64,000 nucleotides of DNA from Rhizobium leucaenae USDA 9039 (GTDB lineage: Bacteria; Pseudomonadota; Alphaproteobacteria; Rhizobiales; Rhizobiaceae). Made by a program: the position numbers and the translations under genes. The first letter of the stretch is position 1, and each line of letters opens with the position of its first letter. The notes below the pieces were generated by a model, which did not search any database, had not been told where the DNA came from, and saw only the letters and a program-made list of their open reading frames with translations. Shown piece by piece: positions 1-8,392 of the stretch. Location of the stretch: assembly GCF_000426285.1 (NCBI RefSeq), contig NZ_AUFB01000002.1, positions 124,001 to 188,000 on the forward strand, in the 5' to 3' direction.

Positions 1-143
1 CCCCTCAGATATTCCTGCGCCCAACTACCGGCCGCACCGGCGTGCTCGATTTCCTGAAGGCCCGCGACATTCTCGCAATGTCGTCCGGCGTCAAGGACGA
101 ACTCAAATTTGCGCTCGACCGTGTGATGACCGCGAAGAACTAG
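1..143 (+). CDS. C-terminal end of an unidentified protein (partial)
   Basis: The window opens inside a plus-strand reading frame (first full codon at position 3) that ends at TAG, 141-143. About 46 residues are visible, rich in charged residues and ending FALDRVMTAKN. There is no recognisable motif and I do not identify the family. Codon choice looks native, with G or C common in third positions, which supports a real gene end. A copy of a short interspersed repeat begins directly after the stop, and the next gene runs towards it on the other strand. Confidence 0.5.
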   Translation, partial: PQIFLRPTTGRTGVLDFLKARDILAMSSGVKDELKFALDRVMTAKN

Positions 144-242
144 AGCCCTTCCTGGAAAAGTGCGAACCGGTTTTCCGCCCGGAATGCGTAAAAACAAAGG
201 GATAGAATGGGAAAGCGATTCCGTGAAGCGCTGAACCGCTCT
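144..242. repeat. Rhizobial intergenic repeat, copy 1 of 3
   Basis: This stretch shares an ordered set of blocks with 31163-31266 and 55468-55560: a first block containing GGAAAAGTGCG, then GGTTTTCCG or a variant, GGAAT(T)GCG, a purine-rich spacer, ATTCCGTGAA and a terminal GAACCGCTCT. It resembles the RIME-like mosaic elements known from rhizobia; that name is from memory and unverified. It fills the gap between two convergent genes, and its end touches the stop codon of the antiporter gene. Confidence 0.7.
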
Positions 243-2058
243 AAACCCGCTCCGGCTCCTCCGCCGGCATGGAGAGATCGTCGTCGTCGCTGAACACATC
301 GGCGCTGCGTTTCGGTTTGACCAGCGGTTCCGGCTTGACCGGCCGTGAATAGAGCATGTCGCGCCCCGCCTGCAATCCTTCGCTCACCTGCAGCACCAGC
401 CGCTGTTCGTCACGCTTGCGGATATCCTCGCCGATCTCGAAGGCTTCGGACTCGCTGACGCCGAGGGCTTCCAGCGTGCGGCGGCCAAAGAGCAGGCCGG
501 ATTCCAGCGTTTCGCGCAGTTCGTAATCGACGCCCTGATTGCGCAGCGCGATCGAGTGAACACGGTCGTAGGAACGAACGAAGATGCGAGCATGCGGATA
601 ATCCGTCTGCACCAGCTCGACGATCTTGTCGGTGATGTCGCGCTGATGCGTGCTGACGACCACGACCTTGGCCCGATCGATGCCGGCCGAACGCAGCACA
701 TCCTTGCGGGTGCCGTCGCCGAAATAGATGCGGAAGCCGAAGTTGGAGGCCTGGCGGATGCGGTCGGCGGAAAAATCGATGACGGTGACATCACGGCCGC
801 CGGCAAGCAGAATCTGTGCCGCGATCTGACCAAAACGTGAGAAGCCGATCATCAGCACGTCCGAGCCCGCACCCTCGAAATCCTCGTCCAGCTCCTCATG
901 CCCATCGCCGGTCAGCATGCGCTTCGAAAGCGCCGCACCGAGCGGCGTCAGTGCCATGGAGAGCGTTACGATCGCGATCAGCAGCGAGGCGGTGCTGGCG
1001 GAGAAGAGCCCGCCGCTGGCGCTGGCCGTGCTGAAGAGCACGAAGCCGAATTCACCGCCCTGGGGAAGCAGGCACGCAATGCGGATCGCATCGTCGTGCG
1101 ACGAACCGGTGGCGCGGCAGAGCGCATAGATGATCACACCCTTGATGATCATGATGACCGGCACGGCGAGCACGATCAGCAGCCAATTCTCGGCAATGAC
1201 ATCGAGCTTCAGCGAGAGGCCGACAGCGATAAAGAAGATGGCGAGCAGCACGCCGCGGAACGGCTCGATATCCGCCTCCAGCTCGTGACGATAGGAGGAT
1301 TCGGCAAGCATCACGCCGGAGAGAAAGGCGCCCATTGCCATGGAAAGGCCGGCGAGCTGCATCAGCGTTGCCGATCCCATCACGACGAACAGGGCGGCCG
1401 CAATCATTGCCTCACGTGCCCCGGTACGAGCGATGATCTGGAACAGCGGCGTCAGCAGATAACGGCCGGCAATGATCATTGCCGCAACGGCGCCGACCGC
1501 GATGGCCAAGTCCGGTATCGGATTGGAAGCCTGCTTCGGCCCATCGAGGACGGTGACAAGCGCAAGCAGCGGCACGATCGCCAGATCCTGCAACAACAGC
1601 ATCGAGAAGGAACGTTGGCCATATTTCGTGTTGACGTCGCCCTCCTGCTCCAAAATCTGCATGGCAAAGGCCGTGGACGACAGCGCCAGGCCGAAGCCGA
1701 CGATGATGCTGCCGCGCCACCCGGCGATAGCAGCAAGGTAGGCGGCGAGCGTCAGCGCCAGTCCGCTCAAGATCACCTGCGCCGTGCCGAGGCCGAAAAT
1801 GTCGCGCCGCATCTGCCATAGGCGCGACGGCTTCAACTCCAGGCCGATGATGAACAGCAGGAAGACGACACCGAGTTCGGCGACGGCAAACACGGATTCG
1901 CCGTCGCCGATGCCATGCAGCACCGGCCCGATGACGACGCCGGCGGTGAGATAGCCAAGCACGGTGCCGAGCCCGAGTTTCTTGAAGATCGGCGCCGTGA
2001 CGACGGCGCCTCCGAGCAACATCAGGGTTTCGGTAAACAGGGCATTGGGCGCGGACAT
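241..2058 (-). CDS. CPA2 family (KefB/KefC-like) cation:proton antiporter
   Basis: The 605-residue product has an N-terminal Na+/H+ exchanger domain of about 12 hydrophobic segments (roughly residues 1-385). A cytoplasmic TrkA-N nucleotide-binding domain follows (roughly 400-530), with a Rossmann start GFSRFGQIAAQILLAGG and a downstream acidic residue in VIDFSADR. The family exchanges K+ or Na+ for protons at the inner membrane, and the TrkA-N domain usually gates the pore by binding nucleotide. The start at MSAPNALF is chosen because the frame upstream encodes an Arg-rich stretch unlike this family, although the ribosome site is weak. It is divergent from pmbA. Whether glutathione regulates it cannot be told. 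Confidence 0.88.
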   Translation of the reverse strand: MSAPNALFTETLMLLGGAVVTAPIFKKLGLGTVLGYLTAGVVIGPVLHGIGDGESVFAVAELGVVFLLFIIGLELKPSRLWQMRRDIFGLGTAQVILSGLALTLAAYLAAIAGWRGSIIVGFGLALSSTAFAMQILEQEGDVNTKYGQRSFSMLLLQDLAIVPLLALVTVLDGPKQASNPIPDLAIAVGAVAAMIIAGRYLLTPLFQIIARTGAREAMIAAALFVVMGSATLMQLAGLSMAMGAFLSGVMLAESSYRHELEADIEPFRGVLLAIFFIAVGLSLKLDVIAENWLLIVLAVPVIMIIKGVIIYALCRATGSSHDDAIRIACLLPQGGEFGFVLFSTASASGGLFSASTASLLIAIVTLSMALTPLGAALSKRMLTGDGHEELDEDFEGAGSDVLMIGFSRFGQIAAQILLAGGRDVTVIDFSADRIRQASNFGFRIYFGDGTRKDVLRSAGIDRAKVVVVSTHQRDITDKIVELVQTDYPHARIFVRSYDRVHSIALRNQGVDYELRETLESGLLFGRRTLEALGVSESEAFEIGEDIRKRDEQRLVLQVSEGLQAGRDMLYSRPVKPEPLVKPKRSADVFSDDDDLSMPAEEPERV

Positions 2059-2208
2059 CGTCTGTTTCTTTCTGTGGGGCAGGCGGTGTTGCAGCGTACG
2101 GTCGTCAGAAACAACCATGCGTGAAGACATTCGGACAAGAATCGGCATGGCCGCCCTTGATGCTTTATGTAGTGCACAATAAATGGAACGCGAAGGAAAG
2201 GCCAAATC

Positions 2209-3558
2209 ATGTCTTCAGAAATCGATTCCGCCACTCTGCTTTCCCGCGCCAGCCAATTGATCGACCTTGCCCGGAAAGCCGGCGCGGATGCGGCCGACGC
2301 CGTCGTCGTGCGCTCGCGTGCGCAATCCGTCAGCGTCCGTCTCGGCAAGGTCGAGGGCACCGAATCCTCCGAAAGCGACGATTTTTCGCTGAGGGTGTTT
2401 GTCGGCAACCGCGTAGCCAACGTCTCGGCCAATCCTGGCTTCGACCTTCAGGCGCTGGCCGAACGCGCAGTCGCGATGGCAAGGGTTTCCCCGGAAGATC
2501 CGTTCGCCTGCCTGGCTGATGAGGCCGATCTGGCCAAAACCTATCCCGATCTCGAACTCTTCGATCCGACCGAGGTTTCGTCGGTTCAACTGCGCGAGGC
2601 AGCCCTCGCGATGGAAGAGGCCGCACTCGCCGTTCCCGGCGTGAGTAATTCCTCGGGCGCGGGCGCATCCGCCGGCATGGGTGGGATGGTGCTTGCGACG
2701 TCACATGGTTTTGCCGGTCACTATATGGGCTCGCGCTTCAGCCGTTCAATCAGCGTTATTGCCGGTGAAGGCACCGGCATGGAGCGCGATTACGATTTCG
2801 ACAGCCGCCTCTATTTCGCCGAGTTAGACGCAGCCGAGGAAATCGGCCGCCGTGCCGGCGAACGGGTAGTCAAGCGTGTCAATCCGCGCCAGGTTTCGAC
2901 CGGCAAGGATGTGACTGTTGTTTTCGATCCGCGCGTGGCGCGCGGCTTCGTCGGTCACATCGCCGGGGCGATCAACGGCGCATCCGTCGCGCGCAAGACC
3001 AGTTTCCTGCGTGACAAGATGGGCCAGCAGGTGCTGAAGGCGGGCCTGTCGATCACCGATGATCCCTTGATCGTGCGCGGCCCGGCCTCGCGTCCCTTCG
3101 ACGGCGAAGGCGTTTCGGGCAAGCGTCTGGTGATGATCGAGGACGGCGTGCTGAAACATTGGTTCCTGTCCACGTCGACGGCGCGTGAGATCGGCGGTCT
3201 CAAGACCAATGGCCGCGGATCGCGCGGCGGCACGGCCGTTTCGCCGTCCTCCACCAATCTGGCGCTGGAGCCGGGCGATATTTCGCCCGAAGAGCTGATC
3301 CGCAATGTCGGCAACGGCTTCTACGTCACCGAGCTGATCGGCCAGGGCGTCAATATGATCACCGGCGAATACAGCCGCGGAGCCACCGGCTTCTGGATCG
3401 AGAACGGCGAACTGACGTTCCCGGTGTCGGAGGTGACGATCGCCTCCAACCTCAAGGACATGTTCATGCGCGTGACGCCGGCAAACGACATCGACCGCGA
3501 TTTCGGCGTCGCGGCTCCGACACTCGCCATCGAAGGCATGACGCTGGCTGGGCGCTGA
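2209..3558 (+). CDS. pmbA: PmbA/TldE-type metallopeptidase family protein
   Basis: This 449-residue protein fits the PmbA (TldE) half of the TldD/PmbA family, cytoplasmic proteins that in E. coli act together in proteolysis of small peptides such as microcin B17 precursor and CcdA. It has the expected length. Family-typical segments are GAGASAGMGGMVLATSHGF in the middle and FWIENGELTFPVSEVTIASN near the end. The zinc HExxxH motif belongs to the TldD partner and is absent here, as expected. The gene is 22 bases upstream of a phosphatase gene in the same direction, so the two are probably cotranscribed. No tldD lies in the window. Confidence 0.88.
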   Translation: MSSEIDSATLLSRASQLIDLARKAGADAADAVVVRSRAQSVSVRLGKVEGTESSESDDFSLRVFVGNRVANVSANPGFDLQALAERAVAMARVSPEDPFACLADEADLAKTYPDLELFDPTEVSSVQLREAALAMEEAALAVPGVSNSSGAGASAGMGGMVLATSHGFAGHYMGSRFSRSISVIAGEGTGMERDYDFDSRLYFAELDAAEEIGRRAGERVVKRVNPRQVSTGKDVTVVFDPRVARGFVGHIAGAINGASVARKTSFLRDKMGQQVLKAGLSITDDPLIVRGPASRPFDGEGVSGKRLVMIEDGVLKHWFLSTSTAREIGGLKTNGRGSRGGTAVSPSSTNLALEPGDISPEELIRNVGNGFYVTELIGQGVNMITGEYSRGATGFWIENGELTFPVSEVTIASNLKDMFMRVTPANDIDRDFGVAAPTLAIEGMTLAGR

Positions 3559-3580
3559 GACGGAGATTGGAATTTTCGGA

Positions 3581-4390
3581 ATGAGCGATAAAGACGCAGT
3601 CGGCCAATTGAACGATCTTGATCTGATCGTTGAAGCGGCACGCCAGGCGGGTAACATCGCTCTCAGCTTTTTCCGCCAATCGCCGGAGGTCTGGTGGAAG
3701 AACGAGGGTCGTTCCCCTGTCAGCGCCGCCGATTTCGCCGCCAACGAAAAGCTCGCCGCCATCCTGCGTCCCGCACGGCCCGATTATGGCTGGCTTTCGG
3801 AAGAGACCGACGACGATGCCGAGCGGCTTTCGCATGAGACGCTCTTCGTCGTCGATCCAATCGACGGCACGCGCGGGTTCCTGTCCGGACTTGAGCTATG
3901 GTGCGTCAGCGTCGCGGTGGTGACCGACGGGCGCCCGACGGCGGGCGTACTTTACGCGCCGGCGCTGGATGAACTGTTCGTTGCAACGGCTGACGGCCCG
4001 GCACTGAAGAATGGCGAACCGATCGCCGTTTCCGAAAGGCTAGAGCATGATATCCACAGACTTGCCGCCGGTGAGGACATGTTGAACGGCTTCGATCCGG
4101 ATTTCCGCAAGACGATCGAACGGGCAAAGCACGTGCCGTCTCTCGCCTATCGTCTCGCCATGGTTGCCGACGGTCGGCTGGAAGGGACGATCGTCAAACG
4201 CAATTCCCATGACTGGGATGTCGCGGCCGCCGATCTCATTTTGGAGCGGGCAGGCGGGGCGCTGGTGGATCTCTCAGGCCATCCGCTCAACTACAATCGT
4301 GCGGATGTCTCCCATGGCGAACTCTGCGGCGCGTCGGCGGCACGGCTGCCGGTGTTCCTGCGCGAGCTTTCCCACAGACGAAACGGTTGA
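3581..4390 (+). CDS. Inositol monophosphatase family protein, possibly a CysQ-like 3'(2'),5'-bisphosphate nucleotidase
   Basis: The 269-residue product carries the metal-dependent phosphatase signatures of the IMPase/FBPase superfamily: WLSEET (metal-ligand Glu region), VDPIDGTRGF (motif 2, two Asp ligands) and SHDWDVAAADLILERAGG (motif 3). Members dephosphorylate inositol phosphates, histidinol phosphate or 3'-phosphoadenosine 5'-phosphate; the sequence does not settle which. It starts at ATG, 22 bases after pmbA, with a GGAGA site upstream. The DUF4170 gene follows 61 bases on. In rhizobia this phosphatase commonly precedes lipopolysaccharide genes, which suits a housekeeping role. Class is confident, substrate is not. 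Confidence 0.85.
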   Translation: MSDKDAVGQLNDLDLIVEAARQAGNIALSFFRQSPEVWWKNEGRSPVSAADFAANEKLAAILRPARPDYGWLSEETDDDAERLSHETLFVVDPIDGTRGFLSGLELWCVSVAVVTDGRPTAGVLYAPALDELFVATADGPALKNGEPIAVSERLEHDIHRLAAGEDMLNGFDPDFRKTIERAKHVPSLAYRLAMVADGRLEGTIVKRNSHDWDVAAADLILERAGGALVDLSGHPLNYNRADVSHGELCGASAARLPVFLRELSHRRNG

Positions 4391-4451
4391 CCTTTTGGTC
4401 AAAATCCCTCAGAGGAAGTGTAGAGGGGGACGACAGCAGAAAGAGACGAAA

Positions 4452-4697
4452 ATGACTGATACCAGCGGCAAAAAGCAGCTCTTGCACCTCGTATTCGGCG
4501 GGGAGTTGGAAAATCTCGAGGAAGTGCAGTTCCGCAATCTGAACGAACTCGACATTGTGGGCATGTATCCCGACTATGCGAGTGCGCTGACCGCCTGGAA
4601 GTCGAAGGCGCAGCAGACCGTCGACAATGCCCACATGCGTTATTTCATCGTCCATCTGCATCGTTTGCTCGATCCGCAGGACAAGGCTTCCTCCTAA
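4452..4697 (+). CDS. DUF4170 domain protein
   Basis: An 81-residue soluble protein matching the DUF4170 family, a small conserved group in Rhizobiales with no assigned biochemical role. Visible hallmarks are LLHLVFGGELENLEEVQF near the start and MRYFIVHLHRLLDP at the end. The start follows a weak AAAGAGACGAAA leader. It lies between the phosphatase and waaA, so a link with envelope synthesis is possible, but only position suggests it. In many rhizobia an acyltransferase-like gene lies between DUF4170 and waaA (from memory); here there is only a 177-base gap. Confidence 0.85.
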   Translation: MTDTSGKKQLLHLVFGGELENLEEVQFRNLNELDIVGMYPDYASALTAWKSKAQQTVDNAHMRYFIVHLHRLLDPQDKASS

Positions 4698-4874
4698 GGT
4701 CGCATTTTGCCCATTTGATATTTGATATTCCCGTCCGGACGGGCGTTGTCGTTTAATCCGGCTATGGCGCAGTATTTTTGACGCAATCAGAACGAAAAAT
4801 CGGCCGGACTTTCGGCCGTGGAATAATTGGGATTTGGCATCGATGACGATCAGCTTGGATCGGAGGCAATCGAG

Positions 4875-6194
4875 ATGAGCAGCCTTAGGGCGCGCCTCGC
4901 TTTGGGTGCCTACCGCTTTGGCGGGATTGCAGTCTATCCCCTCGTCGGGACTTACCTTACCGTCCGCGCCGCCAAGGGCAAGGAAGACCGTTCCCGTCGG
5001 CTGGAGCGTTTCGGCTATGCCAGCGCCAATCGTCCGCAGGGACCGCTCGTCTGGTTTCATGCCGCAAGCGTCGGCGAGACCTCGGCGGTCATTCCGCTGA
5101 TCCGCGAAATCCGCCGCCGCGACATTCACGTCATTCTGACGACGGGAACCATCACCTCGGCCAAGGTGACGCAGGAGCGCCTTGGCGATGAGGTCATCCA
5201 CCAATATGTGCCGCTCGACCTGCAGCCGGCCGTCAGCCGCTTCCTGGAATATTGGCAGCCCGATTGCACCATCATCGCCGAATCCGAGATCTGGCCGATG
5301 ACCATCATGGAACTCGGCCGCCGGCGCATACCGCAGATCCTCGTCAATGCCCGCCTGTCGGATCGCTCCTTTGCCCGCTGGAGCCGGCATCCTGCGCTCT
5401 CGGAAGCACTGTTCGAAAACCTGGCGCTGGTCATCGCGCAATCCGATCTCGATGCGGAGCGCTATCGCGATCTCAATGCGCGGCAGGTGATCAAGTCCGG
5501 CAATCTCAAGGTGGATACCGATGCGCCGCCCCATGACGCGCCGACCCTGGCCAGCTACAAGAAGCAGATCGGCACCCGTAAGACTTGGGCTGCCGTCTCC
5601 ACCTTCGAGGGCGAGGAGAGTGCCGCCGCCATCGTCCACAAGACGCTGAAAGAGCATAACAGCCAATTGACCATCATCGTGCCGCGCCATCCCGAACGCT
5701 GCGACGCGATCGAAGCGATGCTGACCGAGCAGGGACTGAAAGTGGCGCGCCGCACCCGCAATGATGTGCTGTCGCCCGATGTCGATGTCTTCCTCGGCGA
5801 CACGATCGGCGAAATGGGTCTCTATCTGCGCATGACCGAAATCGCCTTCATGGGCAAGTCGCTGCACAATGAGGGCGGACAAAACCCGCTGGAACCGGCC
5901 ATGCTCGGCTGCGCCATCCTGACGGGCGGTCACGTCCAGAATTTCCGCGACGCCTATCAACTGCTCGCCCGTCGCGGCAGTGCCCGCATGGTGCGCGACA
6001 CCGAGATGCTGGCGAGGGGCGTGCATTACTTGCTGACCAACGATGCGGCTCGGCGCGGCATGATCGATGCCGGCTACATCGCCGTGCACGAGATGCGCGG
6101 GGCGCTGGCGGCGACCATCAAGGGATTGGAACCCTACATCAATCCGCTGACGGTGAAGGCGCGGTTGCTGCCCAAGACGATGGCGCGGGGATAA
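4875..6194 (+). CDS. waaA: 3-deoxy-D-manno-octulosonic acid (Kdo) transferase
   Basis: WaaA (KdtA) adds Kdo from CMP-Kdo to lipid IVA at the inner membrane, starting the lipopolysaccharide core. The 439-residue product has an N-terminal membrane-proximal helix, then FHAASVGE (the family's acceptor-site Glu), TTGTITSAKV, and IIAESEIWPMTI, all typical of the GT30 N-domain. A GT-B C-domain follows, with FMGKSLHNEGGQNPLEPA, where the Glu is the donor-site residue. The start is fixed by GGAGG at 4862-4866, 8 bases before ATG. The HAD gene begins 10 bases after the stop and lpxK follows, so this is a lipid A/Kdo cluster. Confidence 0.95.
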   Translation: MSSLRARLALGAYRFGGIAVYPLVGTYLTVRAAKGKEDRSRRLERFGYASANRPQGPLVWFHAASVGETSAVIPLIREIRRRDIHVILTTGTITSAKVTQERLGDEVIHQYVPLDLQPAVSRFLEYWQPDCTIIAESEIWPMTIMELGRRRIPQILVNARLSDRSFARWSRHPALSEALFENLALVIAQSDLDAERYRDLNARQVIKSGNLKVDTDAPPHDAPTLASYKKQIGTRKTWAAVSTFEGEESAAAIVHKTLKEHNSQLTIIVPRHPERCDAIEAMLTEQGLKVARRTRNDVLSPDVDVFLGDTIGEMGLYLRMTEIAFMGKSLHNEGGQNPLEPAMLGCAILTGGHVQNFRDAYQLLARRGSARMVRDTEMLARGVHYLLTNDAARRGMIDAGYIAVHEMRGALAATIKGLEPYINPLTVKARLLPKTMARG

Positions 6195-6204
6195 GGGACT
6201 TTAT

Positions 6205-6930
6205 ATGACATCGGTGAAACTGGGCGCAATCGCAGGCATTCTTTTCGACAAGGACGGCACGCTGCTCGACTATGACGCGAGCTGGCTACCGGTCAATCGC
6301 GAACTTGCCAGCATCGCGGCACAGGGTAACGCTGTCCTTGCCGATCATTTGCTTCTGGCCTGCGGCATGGACCCGGTCACCGGCCATATCGTGCCCGACA
6401 GCCTGCTCGCGGCCGGCAATACCCGCCAGATTTCCGAGGGCCTTATCGCCGCAGGCTCCATGATGGACGTGCTGGAGCTGACGGAAAGGCTCGATACGCT
6501 ATTTTCCCATGCTGCCGATTTCTCCGCACCAGTCACCGATCTCGCTGGCTTCTTCCGCCGCCTGCACGAGCGCGGTTACAGGCTGGGCGTTGCCTCGAGC
6601 GACAACGAGCGCTCCATCCGCCAGACAGCGCGCCGCTTCGGCTTTCTCGATTATCTCGACTATATCGCCGGTTATGACAGCGGTTTCGGAACCAAGCCGG
6701 AGCCGGGCATGATGCTCGGTTTCTGCGCGGCGACGGGCCTTTCTCCCGCGCAAATCGCCGTTGTCGGCGACAACAATCACGATCTGCATATGGGGCACAA
6801 TGCCGGTGCAGGCCTGACGGTCGGCGTGCTGACCGGCACCGGATCACGCGAATCGCTTGCCGCCGCCGATTATTGCCTGAATGACATTACCGAGCTGGAA
6901 AGCCTGCTGCCTGTCGCTCAACCGGTATGA
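6205..6930 (+). CDS. HAD superfamily hydrolase (phosphoglycolate phosphatase-like)
   Basis: The 241-residue protein has all four HAD motifs: FDKDGTLLDYD (nucleophile Asp, motif I), GVASSDNE (motif II), GTKPEPGM (Lys, motif III) and VVGDNNHDLHMG (motif IV). A helical cap lies between motifs I and II, as in the phosphoglycolate phosphatase type. Such enzymes hydrolyse small phosphate esters in the cytoplasm. It sits between waaA and lpxK, 10 bases after waaA, so it may share their transcript. A role in Kdo or lipid A precursor metabolism is a guess from position only. Confidence 0.88.
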   Translation: MTSVKLGAIAGILFDKDGTLLDYDASWLPVNRELASIAAQGNAVLADHLLLACGMDPVTGHIVPDSLLAAGNTRQISEGLIAAGSMMDVLELTERLDTLFSHAADFSAPVTDLAGFFRRLHERGYRLGVASSDNERSIRQTARRFGFLDYLDYIAGYDSGFGTKPEPGMMLGFCAATGLSPAQIAVVGDNNHDLHMGHNAGAGLTVGVLTGTGSRESLAAADYCLNDITELESLLPVAQPV

Positions 6931-7023
6931 GCAACGCAAAGGCTTGCTTTTTCGTCCAATCTGCCCTTTCTTGCCGCCTTGCTGAGATGTACGGGCAAAA
7001 GCGGCGCGAGGCGGGATTAGATT

Positions 7024-8067
7024 ATGGTATCGGAAGCACCGCCTTTCTGGTGGCGGAAACCGGATTGGCGCGCTTGGGGCCTTTCGCCCTTTTCCTTTTT
7101 GTACGGTCGCATTGCCGGCCATCGCATGACGCATGGTCGCCGTGCTTCCGTTCCGGTACCGGTCATCTGCGTCGGCAATTTCACGGTCGGCGGCGCCGGC
7201 AAGACGCCGACGGCGTTGACGATTGCGCGTGTAGCCAAGACGAGGGGATTGACGCCCGGCTTCCTCAGCCGCGGCTATGGCGGTTCGCTGGACGTCACGA
7301 CCGTCGTCGATCCGCATCACCATCACGCCACTGCGGTTGGTGACGAGCCTTTGCTGCTTGCCCGTGAGGCATTGACGGTGATCTCACGTCGCCGTTTAGA
7401 GGGGGCGGAGCGGCTGGTGCGCGAGGGCGCCGATCTCATTATCATGGATGATGGCTTCCAGAGCGCGCAACTTGCCATCGACTATGCATTGGTCGTCATC
7501 GATGCCACGAGAGGCATCGGCAATGGCCATCTCGTTCCCGGCGGACCGGTGCGGGCGCCGCTGCGCACGCAATTGCGTCATGCCTCGGCGCTGCTGAAAG
7601 TCGGCCAAGGCCACGCCGCCGATCGGCTCGTGCGCATGGCGGCGAGAGCCGGAAAACCGTTCTTCGCGGCATCGGTCAGGGTGCGCGGCCAGGAGGATCT
7701 GCACGGGCGCAACGTCCTCGCCTTCGCCGGCATTGCCGATCCCACTAAATTCTTTCGCACGGTCGAGTCGTTGGGGGCCAGCATTGCCGTCAGCCGTACC
7801 TTCGGCGATCACGAACATCTCGGCGAAGACGACATAGCCGACATTCTCGATATCGCCGCTCGCGATGGCCTGGAGATCGTCACCACTTCCAAGGATTATG
7901 TCCGCCTGATCGGCCATCACGGCCGGGCCGACGAGCTATTATCGGCGTGCCGCGTCATCGAGATCGACATGGTCTTCGATGATCACCGCGCAGCGGCCCT
8001 GATTATCGACCGCGCGATCGCGGCCGCCCGCGAGCGACGGTTACGGGAAAAGCAGAAAGCAAAATAG
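7024..8067 (+). CDS. lpxK: Tetraacyldisaccharide 4'-kinase
   Basis: LpxK phosphorylates the 4' position of the lipid A disaccharide at the inner membrane face. The 347-residue protein has the characteristic N-terminal stretch PPFWW and a membrane-proximal segment. A modified P-loop, [10 protein letters not shown], follows at about residues 56-65, then LSRGYGG and [10 protein letters not shown] (Asp residues of the active site), and GGPVRAPL. All are classical LpxK signatures. It begins 93 bases after the HAD gene and runs into the convergent DUF2093 gene with an 11-base gap. Confidence 0.96.
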   Translation: MVSEAPPFWWRKPDWRAWGLSPFSFLYGRIAGHRMTHGRRASVPVPVICVGNFTVGGAGKTPTALTIARVAKTRGLTPGFLSRGYGGSLDVTTVVDPHHHHATAVGDEPLLLAREALTVISRRRLEGAERLVREGADLIIMDDGFQSAQLAIDYALVVIDATRGIGNGHLVPGGPVRAPLRTQLRHASALLKVGQGHAADRLVRMAARAGKPFFAASVRVRGQEDLHGRNVLAFAGIADPTKFFRTVESLGASIAVSRTFGDHEHLGEDDIADILDIAARDGLEIVTTSKDYVRLIGHHGRADELLSACRVIEIDMVFDDHRAAALIIDRAIAAARERRLREKQKAK

Positions 8068-8078
8068 GGATGCAGCAA

Positions 8079-8309
8079 TCAGCGCTTCTGGTTCGGAAGC
8101 GCGCCGGCGCGTTTTTCGGCTTCCAGCGAAGACATCACGTCGGCATAGGGTTCCTGCCGGGCGACGCTCCAGTATCGCAGCTCATCGAGCGCGATGTGCT
8201 TGCCGGTCATGGCGCAGACGACATAGGAGCCGGGCATGAGGATTTGGAAGTCGCCATCCAGATAGCGAATCTTCGCCTCGCGGTTTCCATGTCCCTCGAA
8301 AAGATTCAT
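8079..8309 (-). CDS. DUF2093 domain protein
   Basis: A 76-residue protein starting MNLFEGHGNREAKIRYLDG, which is the typical opening of the DUF2093 family of alphaproteobacteria. The central segment CAMTGKHIALDELRYWSV is also family-like. No function is known. A longer in-frame extension reaches back into mutL in a different frame but has none of the family's features, so the MNLF start is preferred. It lies 83 bases downstream of mutL on the same strand. Confidence 0.85.
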   Translation of the reverse strand: MNLFEGHGNREAKIRYLDGDFQILMPGSYVVCAMTGKHIALDELRYWSVARQEPYADVMSSLEAEKRAGALPNQKR

Positions 8310-8392
8310 CTGATGCCGTCCCCGATCTCTGTCATCTGCCTGCCATACCCTGGCAAGCCTGACTTTTCCAGTTCTTTCGACCGTGTCTGTTC

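Noticed and set aside
4287..6089. A 600-codon frame on the minus strand opposite waaA
   Set aside because: waaA on the plus strand has all family motifs and a ribosome site; the antisense product is low-complexity and His/Gly/Arg-rich.
6927..7343. A 138-codon frame overlapping the start of lpxK
   Set aside because: It lies mostly inside lpxK in another frame, with a Cys/Arg-rich product and no ribosome site.
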